A stretch of DNA of 64,000 nt, from the NCBI GenBank assembly GCA_913774625.1, contig CAJYHL010000053.1:62001-126000 (forward strand). Direction: 5' to 3'. The stretch comes from an uncultured Acidovorax sp. (GTDB taxonomy: Bacteria; Pseudomonadota; Gammaproteobacteria; Burkholderiales; Burkholderiaceae_C). The notes under the pieces are model-generated. The model was not told the origin of the DNA. It searched no databases and worked only from the letters and a program-made list of their open reading frames with translations. The position numbers and the translations under genes were made by a program. Position 1 is the first letter of the stretch; the number at the start of each line of letters is the position of its first letter. Positions 28,622-38,052 of this stretch are shown piece after piece.

Positions 28622-29431
28622 TCAGGGCTTTCTGTAGACCGACGGCGCGACCTGTTCCACGGCGCTGGATATCTCGTGCAGGCTTTCCGAATGGCCGATG
28701 TACAGGTAGCCGCCGGGCTTGAGCAGCGAGAGCACCCGCGCCACGACCTGGCGCTTGGTATCGCCGCTGAAATAGATCATCACGTTGCGCAGGAAGATCA
28801 CGTCGAAGCTGCCGAGATCGGGCAGGCGTTCGTTCAGATTGGCGGGCAGGAAACGGACCTTCTGGCGCAGCTCGCGCATCACCAGCAGCGTGCCGGCCTG
28901 CTCGCCCTGCCCCTTCAGGCAGAAGCGCTTGAGGTAGGGCAGGGGAATGTGGCGGGTGCGCTGGTCGGGATAGTGGCCGGCGCGCGCCCGGGCCAGCACC
29001 CGGCTGCTGATGTCGGTGCCCACCACCTCGAAGGGGCGATCGCCCCGGCAGTCGGCCAGCACCATGGCGATGCTGTAGGCCTCCTCGCCGCTGGAGCTGG
29101 CGGCGCTCCATACACGGAACGGCAGGCCGGGCGGTGCCTGCAGGGCCGCCTCGCGCAGCAGCTCGAAATGCTTGGGCTCGCGGAAGAAGTAGGTTTCGTT
29201 GGTGGTCAGCAGATCGATGGCGATCTGCACTTCCTGCGGGTCGTCCTGGCCCTTGAGCAGCTCGAAATAGGCCCCGTAGCTGGACAGCTGCCGCGCATGC
29301 ACGCGCTTGGCCAGGCGTCCGCAGACCAGGGCCTTCTTGGCGGGAGACAGCGTGATGCCGGCCGCATCGAAGATGAAGCGCTGGAACTGGCCGAACTCCT
29401 GGTCGGAGAGAGGTTTGAGGTTCTGGGACAT
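28622..29431 (-). CDS. cheR: Chemotaxis methyltransferase CheR
   Basis: 269-residue S-adenosylmethionine-dependent enzyme that methylates receptor glutamates. Motifs: TNETYFFREPKHFELL, the SAM-binding WSAASSSGEEAYSIAM, GTDISSRVLARARAGHY and FLRNVMIYF. ATG 29431 (MSQNLKPLSDQEF) is the natural start; the longer frame upstream gives an Arg/Pro-rich extension unlike the family. Three receptors of the island end in pentapeptides that could tether this enzyme. Confidence 0.96.
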   Translation of the reverse strand: MSQNLKPLSDQEFGQFQRFIFDAAGITLSPAKKALVCGRLAKRVHARQLSSYGAYFELLKGQDDPQEVQIAIDLLTTNETYFFREPKHFELLREAALQAPPGLPFRVWSAASSSGEEAYSIAMVLADCRGDRPFEVVGTDISSRVLARARAGHYPDQRTRHIPLPYLKRFCLKGQGEQAGTLLVMRELRQKVRFLPANLNERLPDLGSFDVIFLRNVMIYFSGDTKRQVVARVLSLLKPGGYLYIGHSESLHEISSAVEQVAPSVYRKP

Positions 29432-29573
29432 GGGCGGGAATGGAGGAGCTAGGGCGCGGCCCGGGACACGGCGGCCTGCGGCGGTGCGCCACGACGGCGA
29501 TGCGGGGCGGAGGGACGCTCCGCGTGGAGGGAGGCGTTCTGCGGTTTCATGGCATGTGCGGACGACGTCGCGG

Positions 29574-30809
29574 TCAACGCGGCAGGCGGAATTCGGGCAG
29601 CCGCGCGCCATGGGCCTTGTTCCAGGCCGGCAGCTCGCTCCCCGGCATGGCCTTGGCGATCAGCCATCCCTGGGCCGAGGTGCAGCCGAAGGACTGCAGC
29701 ATGCGCCAGTCCTCCAGCGTCTCCACGCCCTCGGCCACGGTGGACAGGTTCAGCCGGCGCGCCATGTCCAGCGCCGACTCCAGGATCACCCGCAGGCTCT
29801 TGCGCCGGTGGGCGCCGTGGACGAAGGAGCGGTCGATCTTGAGCTCGGTGAAGGGAATGCGGGACAGCTGCTGCATGGACGAAAAACCCGTGCCGTAGTC
29901 GTCGATGGACAGCCCGAAGCCCTTCAGCCGCAAGCGTGCCAGCGCGGCATGGGCCGCGCCCTGCGACTCCACCGCGGTGCTTTCCGTGATCTCCAGCGTG
30001 ATCTGCGACGGATGCAGGCCATGCTGCTGCTGCAGGGCGCATATCTCGGTCACGATGTCGTGCCGCGTCAGCAGCTCCGGCGAGACGTTCACGGCCATGG
30101 TCAGCCGCATGCCGCGGGACTGCCAGAGGGCGCACTGAGCGAAGCTCTGGTCCAGCACGGAGAGCGTCAGCGCGTGGATGAGCGACGTCCGCTCGGCCAG
30201 GGCGATGAACTGATCGGGCGGCACCATGCCCCGTTCGGGGTCGTTCCACCGGGCGAGCGCCTCGACGCCGCGCAGGATGCCGGTATTCGTATCGATCTTG
30301 GGCTGGAAGTAGGGCACGATCTGCCCGCAGCGTATGGCCTCCTCCAGCGCCTGCGCGTCGATGCCCGACGGCATGGCAGACGCCCTCGCGCCGCCCTCGG
30401 CCGCAGCACGCTGCGGCACCAGGCAGGCCTGCAGCGCCTCCTGCAGGTCCTTGCGCTCCAGAGGCTTGCGCAAGGCGCGCTTCACGCTGAAACCCAGCGA
30501 CTGCACGGACTCGATCAGCTCGCTCTCCCGTCCCGACAGCAGCACGATGGGACTGCGCACGCCGCGCAGCTGCAGGGCCTCGACCAGCTCGATGCCGTCC
30601 ATCTCGGGCATTTCGAGATCGATGATCCACAGGTCCGGCGGAGCCTCCAGCAGCGCCGCCCGCTCGAGGGCGTCCAGGCCATGCGCCGCTTCGACGACCC
30701 GGCCGACGCCCAGTTCGCTGCAAAGCCGCGCGGCATGGCGCCGCTGCAGTTCGCTGTCGTCCACGACGAGGACGCAGCAGCGGGCCCAGTGGGACTCGGG
30801 GCCGGTCAT
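29574..30809 (-). CDS. Response regulator with EAL phosphodiesterase output
   Basis: 411 residues. The receiver domain (about 11-130) has DDSE near 17-20 and phospho-acceptor D64 in WIIDLEMPEMDG. A short linker leads to a complete EAL domain (about 155-395): EALARW, NVSPELL, LEITEST, IDDYGTGFSSM, LKIDRSFV, AEGVETLEDW and AQGWLI, all catalytic residues kept. It should hydrolyse cyclic di-GMP in response to phosphorylation, most likely by the CheA of the same operon. It sits between cheW and cheR, so chemosensory signalling appears to be coupled to c-di-GMP turnover. The phosphodonor is inferred from position. Confidence 0.93.
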   Translation of the reverse strand: MTGPESHWARCCVLVVDDSELQRRHAARLCSELGVGRVVEAAHGLDALERAALLEAPPDLWIIDLEMPEMDGIELVEALQLRGVRSPIVLLSGRESELIESVQSLGFSVKRALRKPLERKDLQEALQACLVPQRAAAEGGARASAMPSGIDAQALEEAIRCGQIVPYFQPKIDTNTGILRGVEALARWNDPERGMVPPDQFIALAERTSLIHALTLSVLDQSFAQCALWQSRGMRLTMAVNVSPELLTRHDIVTEICALQQQHGLHPSQITLEITESTAVESQGAAHAALARLRLKGFGLSIDDYGTGFSSMQQLSRIPFTELKIDRSFVHGAHRRKSLRVILESALDMARRLNLSTVAEGVETLEDWRMLQSFGCTSAQGWLIAKAMPGSELPAWNKAHGARLPEFRLPR

Positions 30810-30882
30810 GAATGCCTCTTCCGAAGGCGGGCGCCCTCGGCGCGCCGCCCTCCAGCCATGCAGGTGCGGTAGGACAAGCGGC

Positions 30883-31431
30883 TCAGCCTCCTGCCGCCGG
30901 ATCGGCCGGCAGGTCGGCCAGCGCGGCGAGCTCGTCGATGGACAGCGTGCGGTCGAGGTCGAGCAGCACCACGAAGCGCCCCCGCACCTTGCCCATGCCC
31001 TGGATGAAATCGGCACGGATCTGGGCGCCGAAGGCCGGCGGCGGCTCGATGTCGGAGGGGGCGATGTCCAGCACTTCGTTCACGGCATCCACCACCACGC
31101 CGATCACCTGCTGCTGGTCCGCCTGGGCATGGACTTCGACGATGACGATGCAGGTGCGGCGGCCGATCACGGCCGGCGGCCTGCCGAAGCGGGCCTGCAG
31201 ATCGATGACCGGCACCACGGCGCCGCGCAGGTTGATCACCCCGCGCACCGAGCGCGGCATCATGGGCACGGTGGTCAGATCGCCGTATTCGATGATCTCC
31301 TTGATGGCCAGGATGCCGATGGCGAACATCTCGCCACCGAGCTGGAACGTCAGGTACTGGGCCGGGTCGTCGGTCACCGCAGCCCTGGCGGCTGCGCGCG
31401 GAGCGACGGAGTGAGAGGGTGCATCGGTCAT
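30883..31431 (-). CDS. cheW: Chemotaxis coupling protein CheW (main operon)
   Basis: 182-residue CheW adaptor linking receptors to CheA. The motif NLRGAVVPVIDLQARFG is intact, and the domain runs from about residue 20 to 165. It is closely similar to the CheW at 23244-23780, differing mainly at the ends, where this copy has an alanine-rich N-terminus and ends in LADLPADPAAGG. It follows the 4HB-type receptor by 21 bp, the same receptor-to-cheW spacing as in the second unit. Confidence 0.95.
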   Translation of the reverse strand: MTDAPSHSVAPRAAARAAVTDDPAQYLTFQLGGEMFAIGILAIKEIIEYGDLTTVPMMPRSVRGVINLRGAVVPVIDLQARFGRPPAVIGRRTCIVIVEVHAQADQQQVIGVVVDAVNEVLDIAPSDIEPPPAFGAQIRADFIQGMGKVRGRFVVLLDLDRTLSIDELAALADLPADPAAGG

Positions 31432-31452
31432 TGAGACGGCTCCAGGCTGGGG

Positions 31453-33105
31453 TCAGAAGCGGGTGAACTGGGTCTCGTCCATGTCGTCCGAAGACCCGTT
31501 CGCCACCGCCAGCGGGGCTGCGGACTTGCGCACGGCCTTGGGCTTCGTGGACACCGCGGCGCGGCCGGCACCGCGTGCCGGGCGGCCGGGCACGCTGCCG
31601 CTCAGCTTGAAGAAGCTCATGGCATGCTGCAGCTGCTCGGCCTGGCCGCTCATCTCTTCGGCCGTGGCGGCCAGCTCCTCGGAGCTGGAGGCGTTCTGCT
31701 GCGTGGTCTGGCTCAGCTGGCCCACGGCGGAGTTGATCTGGCCCACGCCCGAAGATTGCTCCTCGCTGGCCGCCGTGATCTCCTGCACCAGGTCCGAGGT
31801 CTTCTTGATGCTGGGCACCATTTCGTCCAGCAGGTTGCCCGCACGCTCGGCCAGCTGCACGCTGGAGCTGGCCACGTCGCCGATCTCCTGCGCCGCCACC
31901 TGGCTGCGCTCGGCCAGCTTGCGCACCTCGGCCGCCACCACCGCGAAGCCCTTGCCGTGCTCGCCGGCACGGGCCGCCTCGATGGCCGCGTTCAGCGCCA
32001 GCAGATTGGTCTGGTAGGCGATGTCGTCGATGATGTTGATCTTCTGCGCGATCTGCTTCATGGCCGCCACCGTGGCCTTGACGGCCTCGCCGCCTTCGGT
32101 CGCTTCCGAGGCGGCCTTGGTGGCCATGCTGTCGGTGAGCTTGGCGTTCTCGGTGTTCTGCGAGATGGAGGCCGTCATCTCTTCCAGCGAGGCGCTGGTC
32201 TCTTCCACGCCGGCGGCCTGCTCGCTGGCGGCCTGGCTCAGCGACTGCGCCGTGGCGCTCACCTCCTCCGAAGCGCCCGCCAGGGCTTCGGCGCCGCTGT
32301 TGACGTCGGTCACCACGCTGGAGAGCCTCTCCACCATGTTCTTCATGGCGGCCAGCACGCTGGTGGTGTCGCCGTTGCGGGTCGCGATCTGCAGGGTCAG
32401 GTCACCGCCCGCCACGCTGTTGGCGATGTCGGCCACGTAGGCGGGCTCGCCGCCGAGCTGCCGCACCAGCGACCGGGTGATGACGAAGGCCAGCACCAGC
32501 GCCACCAGCGCGCTGGCCACCAGCACGGTAATGGTCAGGGAGCGCGACTGCGCATAGGTGGCAGCGGCATCCGCCGCTACCTTGTCGCCACCGGCCACAT
32601 TGATGTCGCCCAGTTGGTCCGACAGCGTGCGCACCACGTTGTAGGCCTTGAGGGATTCGCCGTCCAGAACCACCCGGGCTTCGCTGGCATTGCCCTGCTG
32701 CACGAAGGCCATGAGCCGGTCGTGCTCGGCGTACATGCTCTCCATGGCCACCTTGGCCTGGTCGAAGAGGCGGCGCTCCTCGGGCAGCACCACCAGCTTG
32801 CCGTAGTCCTCCCACTGCTTGCGCGTCGCGGCGATGCGGTCGAGGCCTTCCTTGGTGACCTCCCGCAGTGTCGCGGCATCCGTCGTGAGCAGCGCACGCA
32901 TCTCCAGCACCCGCAGGCGGTTGACGTTGGACTTGCTCAGCATGATGAGCTTGACGCTGGGCAGCCAGATGGTCGCGACCTCCTCGGTGGAGCGGTTGAC
33001 CGTGGCCAGTTGCGCGATGGCATAGACGCCCAGGCCGATCATCAGGGCAAGCACGATGACGAAGGATCCGAAGAGCTTGGTCGCTAGTTTCATTTGACGG
33101 AACAT
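31453..33105 (-). CDS. Methyl-accepting chemotaxis protein (4HB-like sensor)
   Basis: 550-residue receptor with two transmembrane helices (about 11-31 and 190-210) flanking a helical periplasmic region of about 150 residues with the look of a four-helix-bundle MCP sensor. A HAMP domain follows (about 212-265, [20 protein letters not shown]). The signalling domain ends in QFTRF, fitting the CheR-tethering pattern. An AGGAG ribosome site lies about 10 bp upstream of ATG 33105, which favours this start over the ATG four codons later. Its signalling domain is nearly identical to the next receptor's. Confidence 0.94.
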   Translation of the reverse strand: MFRQMKLATKLFGSFVIVLALMIGLGVYAIAQLATVNRSTEEVATIWLPSVKLIMLSKSNVNRLRVLEMRALLTTDAATLREVTKEGLDRIAATRKQWEDYGKLVVLPEERRLFDQAKVAMESMYAEHDRLMAFVQQGNASEARVVLDGESLKAYNVVRTLSDQLGDINVAGGDKVAADAAATYAQSRSLTITVLVASALVALVLAFVITRSLVRQLGGEPAYVADIANSVAGGDLTLQIATRNGDTTSVLAAMKNMVERLSSVVTDVNSGAEALAGASEEVSATAQSLSQAASEQAAGVEETSASLEEMTASISQNTENAKLTDSMATKAASEATEGGEAVKATVAAMKQIAQKINIIDDIAYQTNLLALNAAIEAARAGEHGKGFAVVAAEVRKLAERSQVAAQEIGDVASSSVQLAERAGNLLDEMVPSIKKTSDLVQEITAASEEQSSGVGQINSAVGQLSQTTQQNASSSEELAATAEEMSGQAEQLQHAMSFFKLSGSVPGRPARGAGRAAVSTKPKAVRKSAAPLAVANGSSDDMDETQFTRF

Positions 33106-33232
33106 GAGGCACTACTCCTGAGGAATGGACGGAACGGTTGCTCTAAAAAGAAGGAGCAGGGGAACTACGATCGGAAACCGGCCCGGGAAAACCCCGTGGC
33201 AGAGCGCACGGCGGCGCCTAGCGGACGGCTGC

Positions 33233-35044
33233 TCAATAGCGCGCGAAATCGGCCTCGTCCACGCTCTCGGCCAGCGCCGGTTCGGCCTGGGCCGTCCGGG
33301 CCACGGGCCTGCTGCGCACGGCTGCCGCCGGCTGCTTCAGGTTCAGCCGGCCGCGCGGAACGGGGGCGGCGAACTTGCCCCGCGCGGCGCTGCCGCCCAG
33401 GGTGAAGAAACCCATGGTCTGCTGCAGCTGCTCGGCCTGGCCGCTCATCTCCTCGGCCGTGGCGGCCAGCTCCTCGGAGCTGGAGGCGTTCTGCTGCGTG
33501 GTCTGGCTCAGCTGGCCCACGGCGGAGTTGATCTGGCCCACGCCCGAGGACTGCTCTTCGCTGGCCGCCGTGATTTCCTGCACCAGGTCCGAGGTCTTCT
33601 TGATGCTGGGCACCATCTCGCCCAGCAGGCGGCCTGCACGCTCGGCCAGCTGCACGCTGGAGCTGGCCACGTCACTGATCTCCTGCGCCGCCACCTGGCT
33701 GCGCTCGGCCAGCTTGCGCACCTCGGCCGCCACCACGGCGAAGCCCTTGCCGTGCTCGCCGGCACGGGCCGCCTCGATAGCCGCGTTCAGCGCCAGCAGA
33801 TTGGTCTGGTAGGCGATGTCGTCGATGATGTTGATCTTCTGGGCAATCTGCTTCATGGCGACCACCGTGGCCTGCACCGCCTCGCCGCCTTCCGCCGCCT
33901 CGGAGGCGGCCTTGGTGGCCATGCTGTCGGTGAGCTTGGCGTTCTCGGTGTTCTGCGAGATGGAAGCCGTCATCTCTTCCAGCGAAGCGCTGGTCTCCTC
34001 CACGCCGGCGGCCTGCTCACTGGCGGCCTGGCTCAGCGACTGGGCCGTGGCGCTGACCTCTTCCGCCGCGCCGGCGAGCGCTTCCGCGCCGCTGTTGACT
34101 TCGGCCACGATGTCCGAGAGGCTGCTCACCGTCTTGTTGACGTATTCCTTCATCTCGCCGAAGGCGCCCTGGTATTGCGCGGTGATGGTCTGGGTGAGGT
34201 CGCCATTGGCCAGCGCGCCCATCACGCGGACCACGTCGTTGATGCTCTCGCCCGACATGCGCACCATGTCCTTGACCGTGCTCAGCAGGCTGGTCTGGTC
34301 GCCGGGCCGGGTGGCGACCTGCACGGAGAAGTCGCCCTTGGCGACCTGGCGCATCACCTCGGCGGCGTAGGCGGGTTCGCCGCCGAGCACGCTCTGCAGC
34401 CCGCGCACGATCACGAAGGCGATGACCGCCGCCAGGGCGACCGCCAGCGCGCTGCCGGCGACGAGCACGAGCTTGGTCGTGGACTGCATGGCCTCCGCCT
34501 CCTTCGACCGTACGGCCAGCAGGTCGCTTTCGGCGCTGCGGGCCTGGGCCAGCAGTTCACGCATGCGGTCCATGTGCTGCTTGCCCTTGGCCGCGCTCAC
34601 GCTGGCCACCACGGTGTCCATGGACGCCTTGCCGTCGCTCACGGAGCGGCGCAGCGCGATCTCCGGCTCCAGCACGCGGCCCACCCATTCGTCCCGGGAG
34701 GCCAGCACGTTCGCCAGGCGTTCCTGCTGCTTGGGGTTGTCCTCGGTCAGCTTCTTCGCGTTGTCCAGATGGGTCTTGAAGCTGGCCAGGCCGGACTTGT
34801 AGGGGTCCAGGAAGGCCTCTTCCCCGCTCAGGGCGAAGCCGCGCTCGCCGGTTTCCACGTTGACCAGCGCGGTGAGCATGCCGTCCACCTCGGACATCAC
34901 CTCGTAGGTGTGGACGTTCCAGCGGTTCGCCTCGTTCAGCGCCCCGAAGTTGACATAGGCCACGGTGCTCAGCACGAGCAGGATGGCCAGGACGGCGGCG
35001 AAGCCCGCATACAGACGGGTGGCGACTTTGAGGTTCTTGAACAT
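33233..35044 (-). CDS. Methyl-accepting chemotaxis protein (CHASE3-like sensor)
   Basis: 603-residue receptor. One helix (about 12-31), then a periplasmic region with [17 protein letters not shown], the hallmark of CHASE3, then a second helix (about 190-210). HAMP follows (about 212-290), and the remainder is the signalling domain with the [20 protein letters not shown] tip. The C-terminus DFARY fits the CheR-tethering pattern. It lies 44 bp after cheA. The signal is unknown; CHASE3 ligands are generally unidentified. Confidence 0.94.
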   Translation of the reverse strand: MFKNLKVATRLYAGFAAVLAILLVLSTVAYVNFGALNEANRWNVHTYEVMSEVDGMLTALVNVETGERGFALSGEEAFLDPYKSGLASFKTHLDNAKKLTEDNPKQQERLANVLASRDEWVGRVLEPEIALRRSVSDGKASMDTVVASVSAAKGKQHMDRMRELLAQARSAESDLLAVRSKEAEAMQSTTKLVLVAGSALAVALAAVIAFVIVRGLQSVLGGEPAYAAEVMRQVAKGDFSVQVATRPGDQTSLLSTVKDMVRMSGESINDVVRVMGALANGDLTQTITAQYQGAFGEMKEYVNKTVSSLSDIVAEVNSGAEALAGAAEEVSATAQSLSQAASEQAAGVEETSASLEEMTASISQNTENAKLTDSMATKAASEAAEGGEAVQATVVAMKQIAQKINIIDDIAYQTNLLALNAAIEAARAGEHGKGFAVVAAEVRKLAERSQVAAQEISDVASSSVQLAERAGRLLGEMVPSIKKTSDLVQEITAASEEQSSGVGQINSAVGQLSQTTQQNASSSEELAATAEEMSGQAEQLQQTMGFFTLGGSAARGKFAAPVPRGRLNLKQPAAAVRSRPVARTAQAEPALAESVDEADFARY

Positions 35045-35088
35045 GAAAGGTCTGGAGTGACGGAGGTTCCGGATGCGGTCGATGGGGC

Positions 35089-37326
35089 TCAGAACTGCGC
35101 TGCGCTCAGCGCTTCGGCCGCCGCCCCCGCCTGCTCAATGGCCTGTGCGGCCAGGGCGGGCACGTCGAGGATCAGCGCCACCTGGCCGCTGCCCAGGATG
35201 CTGGAGCCGCTGATGCCGCGCAGATGCGCGAACATCGGAGCCAGGGGCTTGATGACGGTCTGTGCCTCGCCCAGCAGGCGGTCCACGATCAGGCCGAAGC
35301 GCTGCGTGCCGTGGCGGACCACCACGATGCTCTGGCGGTTGCCCGCCGTGCCCGGCACGGAGAACATCACGCGCAGCCGCGCGAAGGGCAGCACCTGCCC
35401 GCGCAGCTCGGTGTAGTCGTGGCCCGTGTCATCGCGGAATTCCACGCATTCCTCGATGCTCTCCAGCGGCAGCACGAACACGGATTCGCCCACCGAGATC
35501 TGGAAGCCGTTGATGATGGCCAGCGTCAGCGGCAGGCGCACGGTGACCTTGGTGCCCGCGCCCGGCTGGCTGGACAGCGAGACGCTGCCGCGCAGCGCCG
35601 TGATGTTGCGCTTGACCACGTCCATGCCCACGCCGCGGCCCGAGAGGTTGGTCACCTGCTCGGCCGTGGAGAAGCCGGGCTCGAAGATCAGCTGGTAGAT
35701 CTCGTCGTCGCTCAGCGCCTTGCCGGGGTCCACCAGCCCGCGTTCCGTGGCCTTGGCCAGGATGCGCTCGCGCGAGAGGCCGCCGCCGTCGTCGCTGACC
35801 TCGATCACGATGCTGCCGGAGTCGTGGTAGGCGTTGAGCGTCAGGGTGCCATAGGCCGGCTTGCCGCGCTCCAGCCGCACGGCCACCGGCTCGATGCCGT
35901 GGTCCATGCTGTTGCGCACCAGGTGCGTGAGCGGGTCGGTGATCTTCTCGACCACGGTCTTGTCCAGCTCGGTGTCTTCGCCGTGCACGGCCAGCACGAT
36001 GTCCTTGCCGATCTCGCGCGAGACGTCGCGCACCATGCGCTGGAAGCGGTTGAAGGTGCCGCCGATCTTGACCATGCGCAGCTGCAGCGCGCTGTCGCGC
36101 ACCTCCTGCACCAGGCCGTTGAGCATGGAATGCGCCTCCTGCAGCGCGGCGCTCTGCACGCGCATGCCGGCCTGGGTCGCGGTGGCCGTGGCCGTGATCA
36201 GCTCGCCCACCAGATCGACCAGGCGGTCGAGCTTTTCGGCATCCACGCGGACCGACTGGCTTTCTGCCGGCCGCGCGCCGCCGTCCTTGCCCTGCATGGC
36301 GCCGGCCGCCTTGATCTGCTGCTGGCGCTCCAGCGCGGCCCGCACCACCGGAGGCTCCACGCGGCCCTGCTCGATCAGCAGCATGCCGAGGGGTTTTTCC
36401 AGCGGGCCTTCGTCGCGCTGGCGGTACTGCAGCTGCAGGGCCTGCTCCAGTTCGCGGCGCGTGAGGCTGCCGCACTGCACCAGCATGTCGCCCAGCCGCA
36501 GGGCGCCGCCGTCATCGTCCTCGCCCAGGTTGCCGAGCAGCTCGATGTACTGCGCCACCTGGCTGTGCGGCGGCAGGATGTGGACCAGGCAGTCGTCCAG
36601 CACGAACTCGAAGGCGCTCTCGATCTCGGCCTTGCTGGAGCCGCTGCGCAGCACGATCTCGAAGCCCAGGTAGCACGACTCGGCGTCCATGGCCTCCAGT
36701 CCGGGCAGTCGGTCGGTCAGCGTGACGATGCCGACGATCGTTCCCAGCTTCTTCAGGTAGCGCAGGAAGGAGATCGGATCCATGCCGTTGCGCAGCACGT
36801 CGGAGCCGAAGCGCAGCGAGATGTGCCAGTGATCGGCATTGCCGTGGGCCGTCTCCCCGGCTTGCGGCGCCGGTACGGGTCGAGCCGCACCGGCGGCCCC
36901 GGCCGCAGGTGCGGCGGATGAGGCCGGGCCGTCCAGCAGCTGGTGGAGCCCGGCCAGCAGCGGCTCGGCCTCGGCCTGCAGCTGCGCGTCGGCCTGGTCA
37001 TGGCCGGCTGCGGCCACGTCCACCAGATGGCCGATATGGTCGCGGCAGCCCAGCAGCAGGGTGATGACGTCGTCGTCGATCGCGATGTCGCCCTCGCGGA
37101 CCCGGTCCAGCACGCTTTCGGCCACATGGGCGAAGTCCACGATGAAGTCCAGCCCGAAGAGGCCGGCCGAGCCCTTGATGGTGTGGGCCGCGCGGAAGAT
37201 GGCGTTGATGGCGTCGCTCGGGTCGGCCTCCTGGCGCACGCCCAGCAGGGCCAGCTCCATGTCCTCGAGGAGCTCGCGGCTTTCGGTAATGAAGGCCTGC
37301 AGGGCCTGTTCCATGTCCATGCTCAT
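35089..37326 (-). CDS. cheA: Chemotaxis histidine kinase CheA with tandem MshEN-like motifs
   Basis: 745 residues. The Hpt domain (1-110) has phospho-histidine 48 in HTIKGSAG. Residues 166-265 resemble a P2 CheY-binding domain. Residues 277-335 hold two copies of the pattern RLG..., G at +9, L at +16 and +20, Q at +23 (R277-Q300 and P312-Q335), matching the MshEN c-di-GMP-binding pattern; the second copy lacks the arginine. Dimerisation (about 358-430), HATPase (N-box [10 protein letters not shown] 468-477, G1 DDGGGLS, G2 GRGVGMDVV 563-571) and CheW-like regulatory domains (about 605-740) follow. ATG 37326 overlaps the STAS stop. It phosphorylates CheY, CheB and probably the REC-EAL protein. 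Confidence 0.95.
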   Translation of the reverse strand: MSMDMEQALQAFITESRELLEDMELALLGVRQEADPSDAINAIFRAAHTIKGSAGLFGLDFIVDFAHVAESVLDRVREGDIAIDDDVITLLLGCRDHIGHLVDVAAAGHDQADAQLQAEAEPLLAGLHQLLDGPASSAAPAAGAAGAARPVPAPQAGETAHGNADHWHISLRFGSDVLRNGMDPISFLRYLKKLGTIVGIVTLTDRLPGLEAMDAESCYLGFEIVLRSGSSKAEIESAFEFVLDDCLVHILPPHSQVAQYIELLGNLGEDDDGGALRLGDMLVQCGSLTRRELEQALQLQYRQRDEGPLEKPLGMLLIEQGRVEPPVVRAALERQQQIKAAGAMQGKDGGARPAESQSVRVDAEKLDRLVDLVGELITATATATQAGMRVQSAALQEAHSMLNGLVQEVRDSALQLRMVKIGGTFNRFQRMVRDVSREIGKDIVLAVHGEDTELDKTVVEKITDPLTHLVRNSMDHGIEPVAVRLERGKPAYGTLTLNAYHDSGSIVIEVSDDGGGLSRERILAKATERGLVDPGKALSDDEIYQLIFEPGFSTAEQVTNLSGRGVGMDVVKRNITALRGSVSLSSQPGAGTKVTVRLPLTLAIINGFQISVGESVFVLPLESIEECVEFRDDTGHDYTELRGQVLPFARLRVMFSVPGTAGNRQSIVVVRHGTQRFGLIVDRLLGEAQTVIKPLAPMFAHLRGISGSSILGSGQVALILDVPALAAQAIEQAGAAAEALSAAQF

Positions 37327-37649
37327 GGCGCCTCCCCGGGCAGCGCATCGGCGGCGGGCTGCAGGACATCGCCGAAGTAGTCGCCGTTCAGCGCGAACAG
37401 CTCGAACAGTTCGCGGACCGCCGCGCTCGGGGCGGACAGGCGCAGCGGCAGGCCGCGCGCATGCAGGTCGCGCCGCACGGCCAGCAGCAGCTGCACGCCG
37501 GCGCTGTCGATCTCGCTGACCCCGCTCAGGTCCAGCTCCAGCCCGGCAGGGCTGTCGGAGAGGGCCGCCAGCAGGACCTGGCGCAGCTCGGCGGCCCGGT
37601 AGATGTTGAGTTCGCCGTCGAGCGGCAGGACGGTCAGGGCATCGCTCAT
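37323..37649 (-). CDS. STAS-domain protein
   Basis: 108-residue single STAS domain, as in anti-sigma-factor antagonists. The conserved SEIDSAGVQLLLAV segment holds the likely phosphorylatable serine (about residue 50). It overlaps cheY at its start and cheA at its end, both as ATGA, so it is made together with the kinase. STAS proteins in chemosensory operons have been tied to regulation of non-motility outputs, but no partner kinase (RsbW type) is seen here. Confidence 0.9.
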   Translation of the reverse strand: MSDALTVLPLDGELNIYRAAELRQVLLAALSDSPAGLELDLSGVSEIDSAGVQLLLAVRRDLHARGLPLRLSAPSAAVRELFELFALNGDYFGDVLQPAADALPGEAP

Positions 37650-38014
37650 GGCAGCACCAGCTTCTCGACGGCCGACAGCAGCACCGGCGGCTGGAAGGGC
37701 TTGACCACCCAGGCCTTGGCCCCGGCCATCTGGCCTTCGCGCTTCTTGGCCTCCTGGCTTTCGGTGGTCAGCATGATCACGGGCGTGAAGCGGTAGGCCG
37801 GCAGCGCCTTGACGTTCTTCAGGAAGGTGATGCCGTCCATGTTGGGCATGTTCACGTCGCTGATGATCAGATGCACCTTCTGGCCGGTCAGTTTGGACAG
37901 GGCATCGACCCCGTCCCGGCCCTCGATGACCTGGTAGCCGGCGCCGCGCAGAGCGATGCCTACGACGGAGCGCACGGAGGCGGAGTCGTCAACGATCAGA
38001 ATGGTCTTGGCCAT
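37646..38014 (-). CDS. cheY: Chemotaxis response regulator CheY
   Basis: 122-residue single receiver domain. It has DDSA at 9-12, phospho-acceptor D53 in ISDVNMPNMDG, T83 in MLTTES and K105 in VVKPFQP. It is the likely soluble output of the island's CheA. It starts 39 bp after the minimal receptor gene ends and overlaps the STAS start as ATGA. No cheZ is nearby; signal termination could rely on another phosphatase or on a phosphate sink such as the REC-EAL protein. Confidence 0.95.
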   Translation of the reverse strand: MAKTILIVDDSASVRSVVGIALRGAGYQVIEGRDGVDALSKLTGQKVHLIISDVNMPNMDGITFLKNVKALPAYRFTPVIMLTTESQEAKKREGQMAGAKAWVVKPFQPPVLLSAVEKLVLP

Positions 38015-38052
38015 GCGTGGAAATCCCTTGGATGGTGATGCTTGGAGTACGG

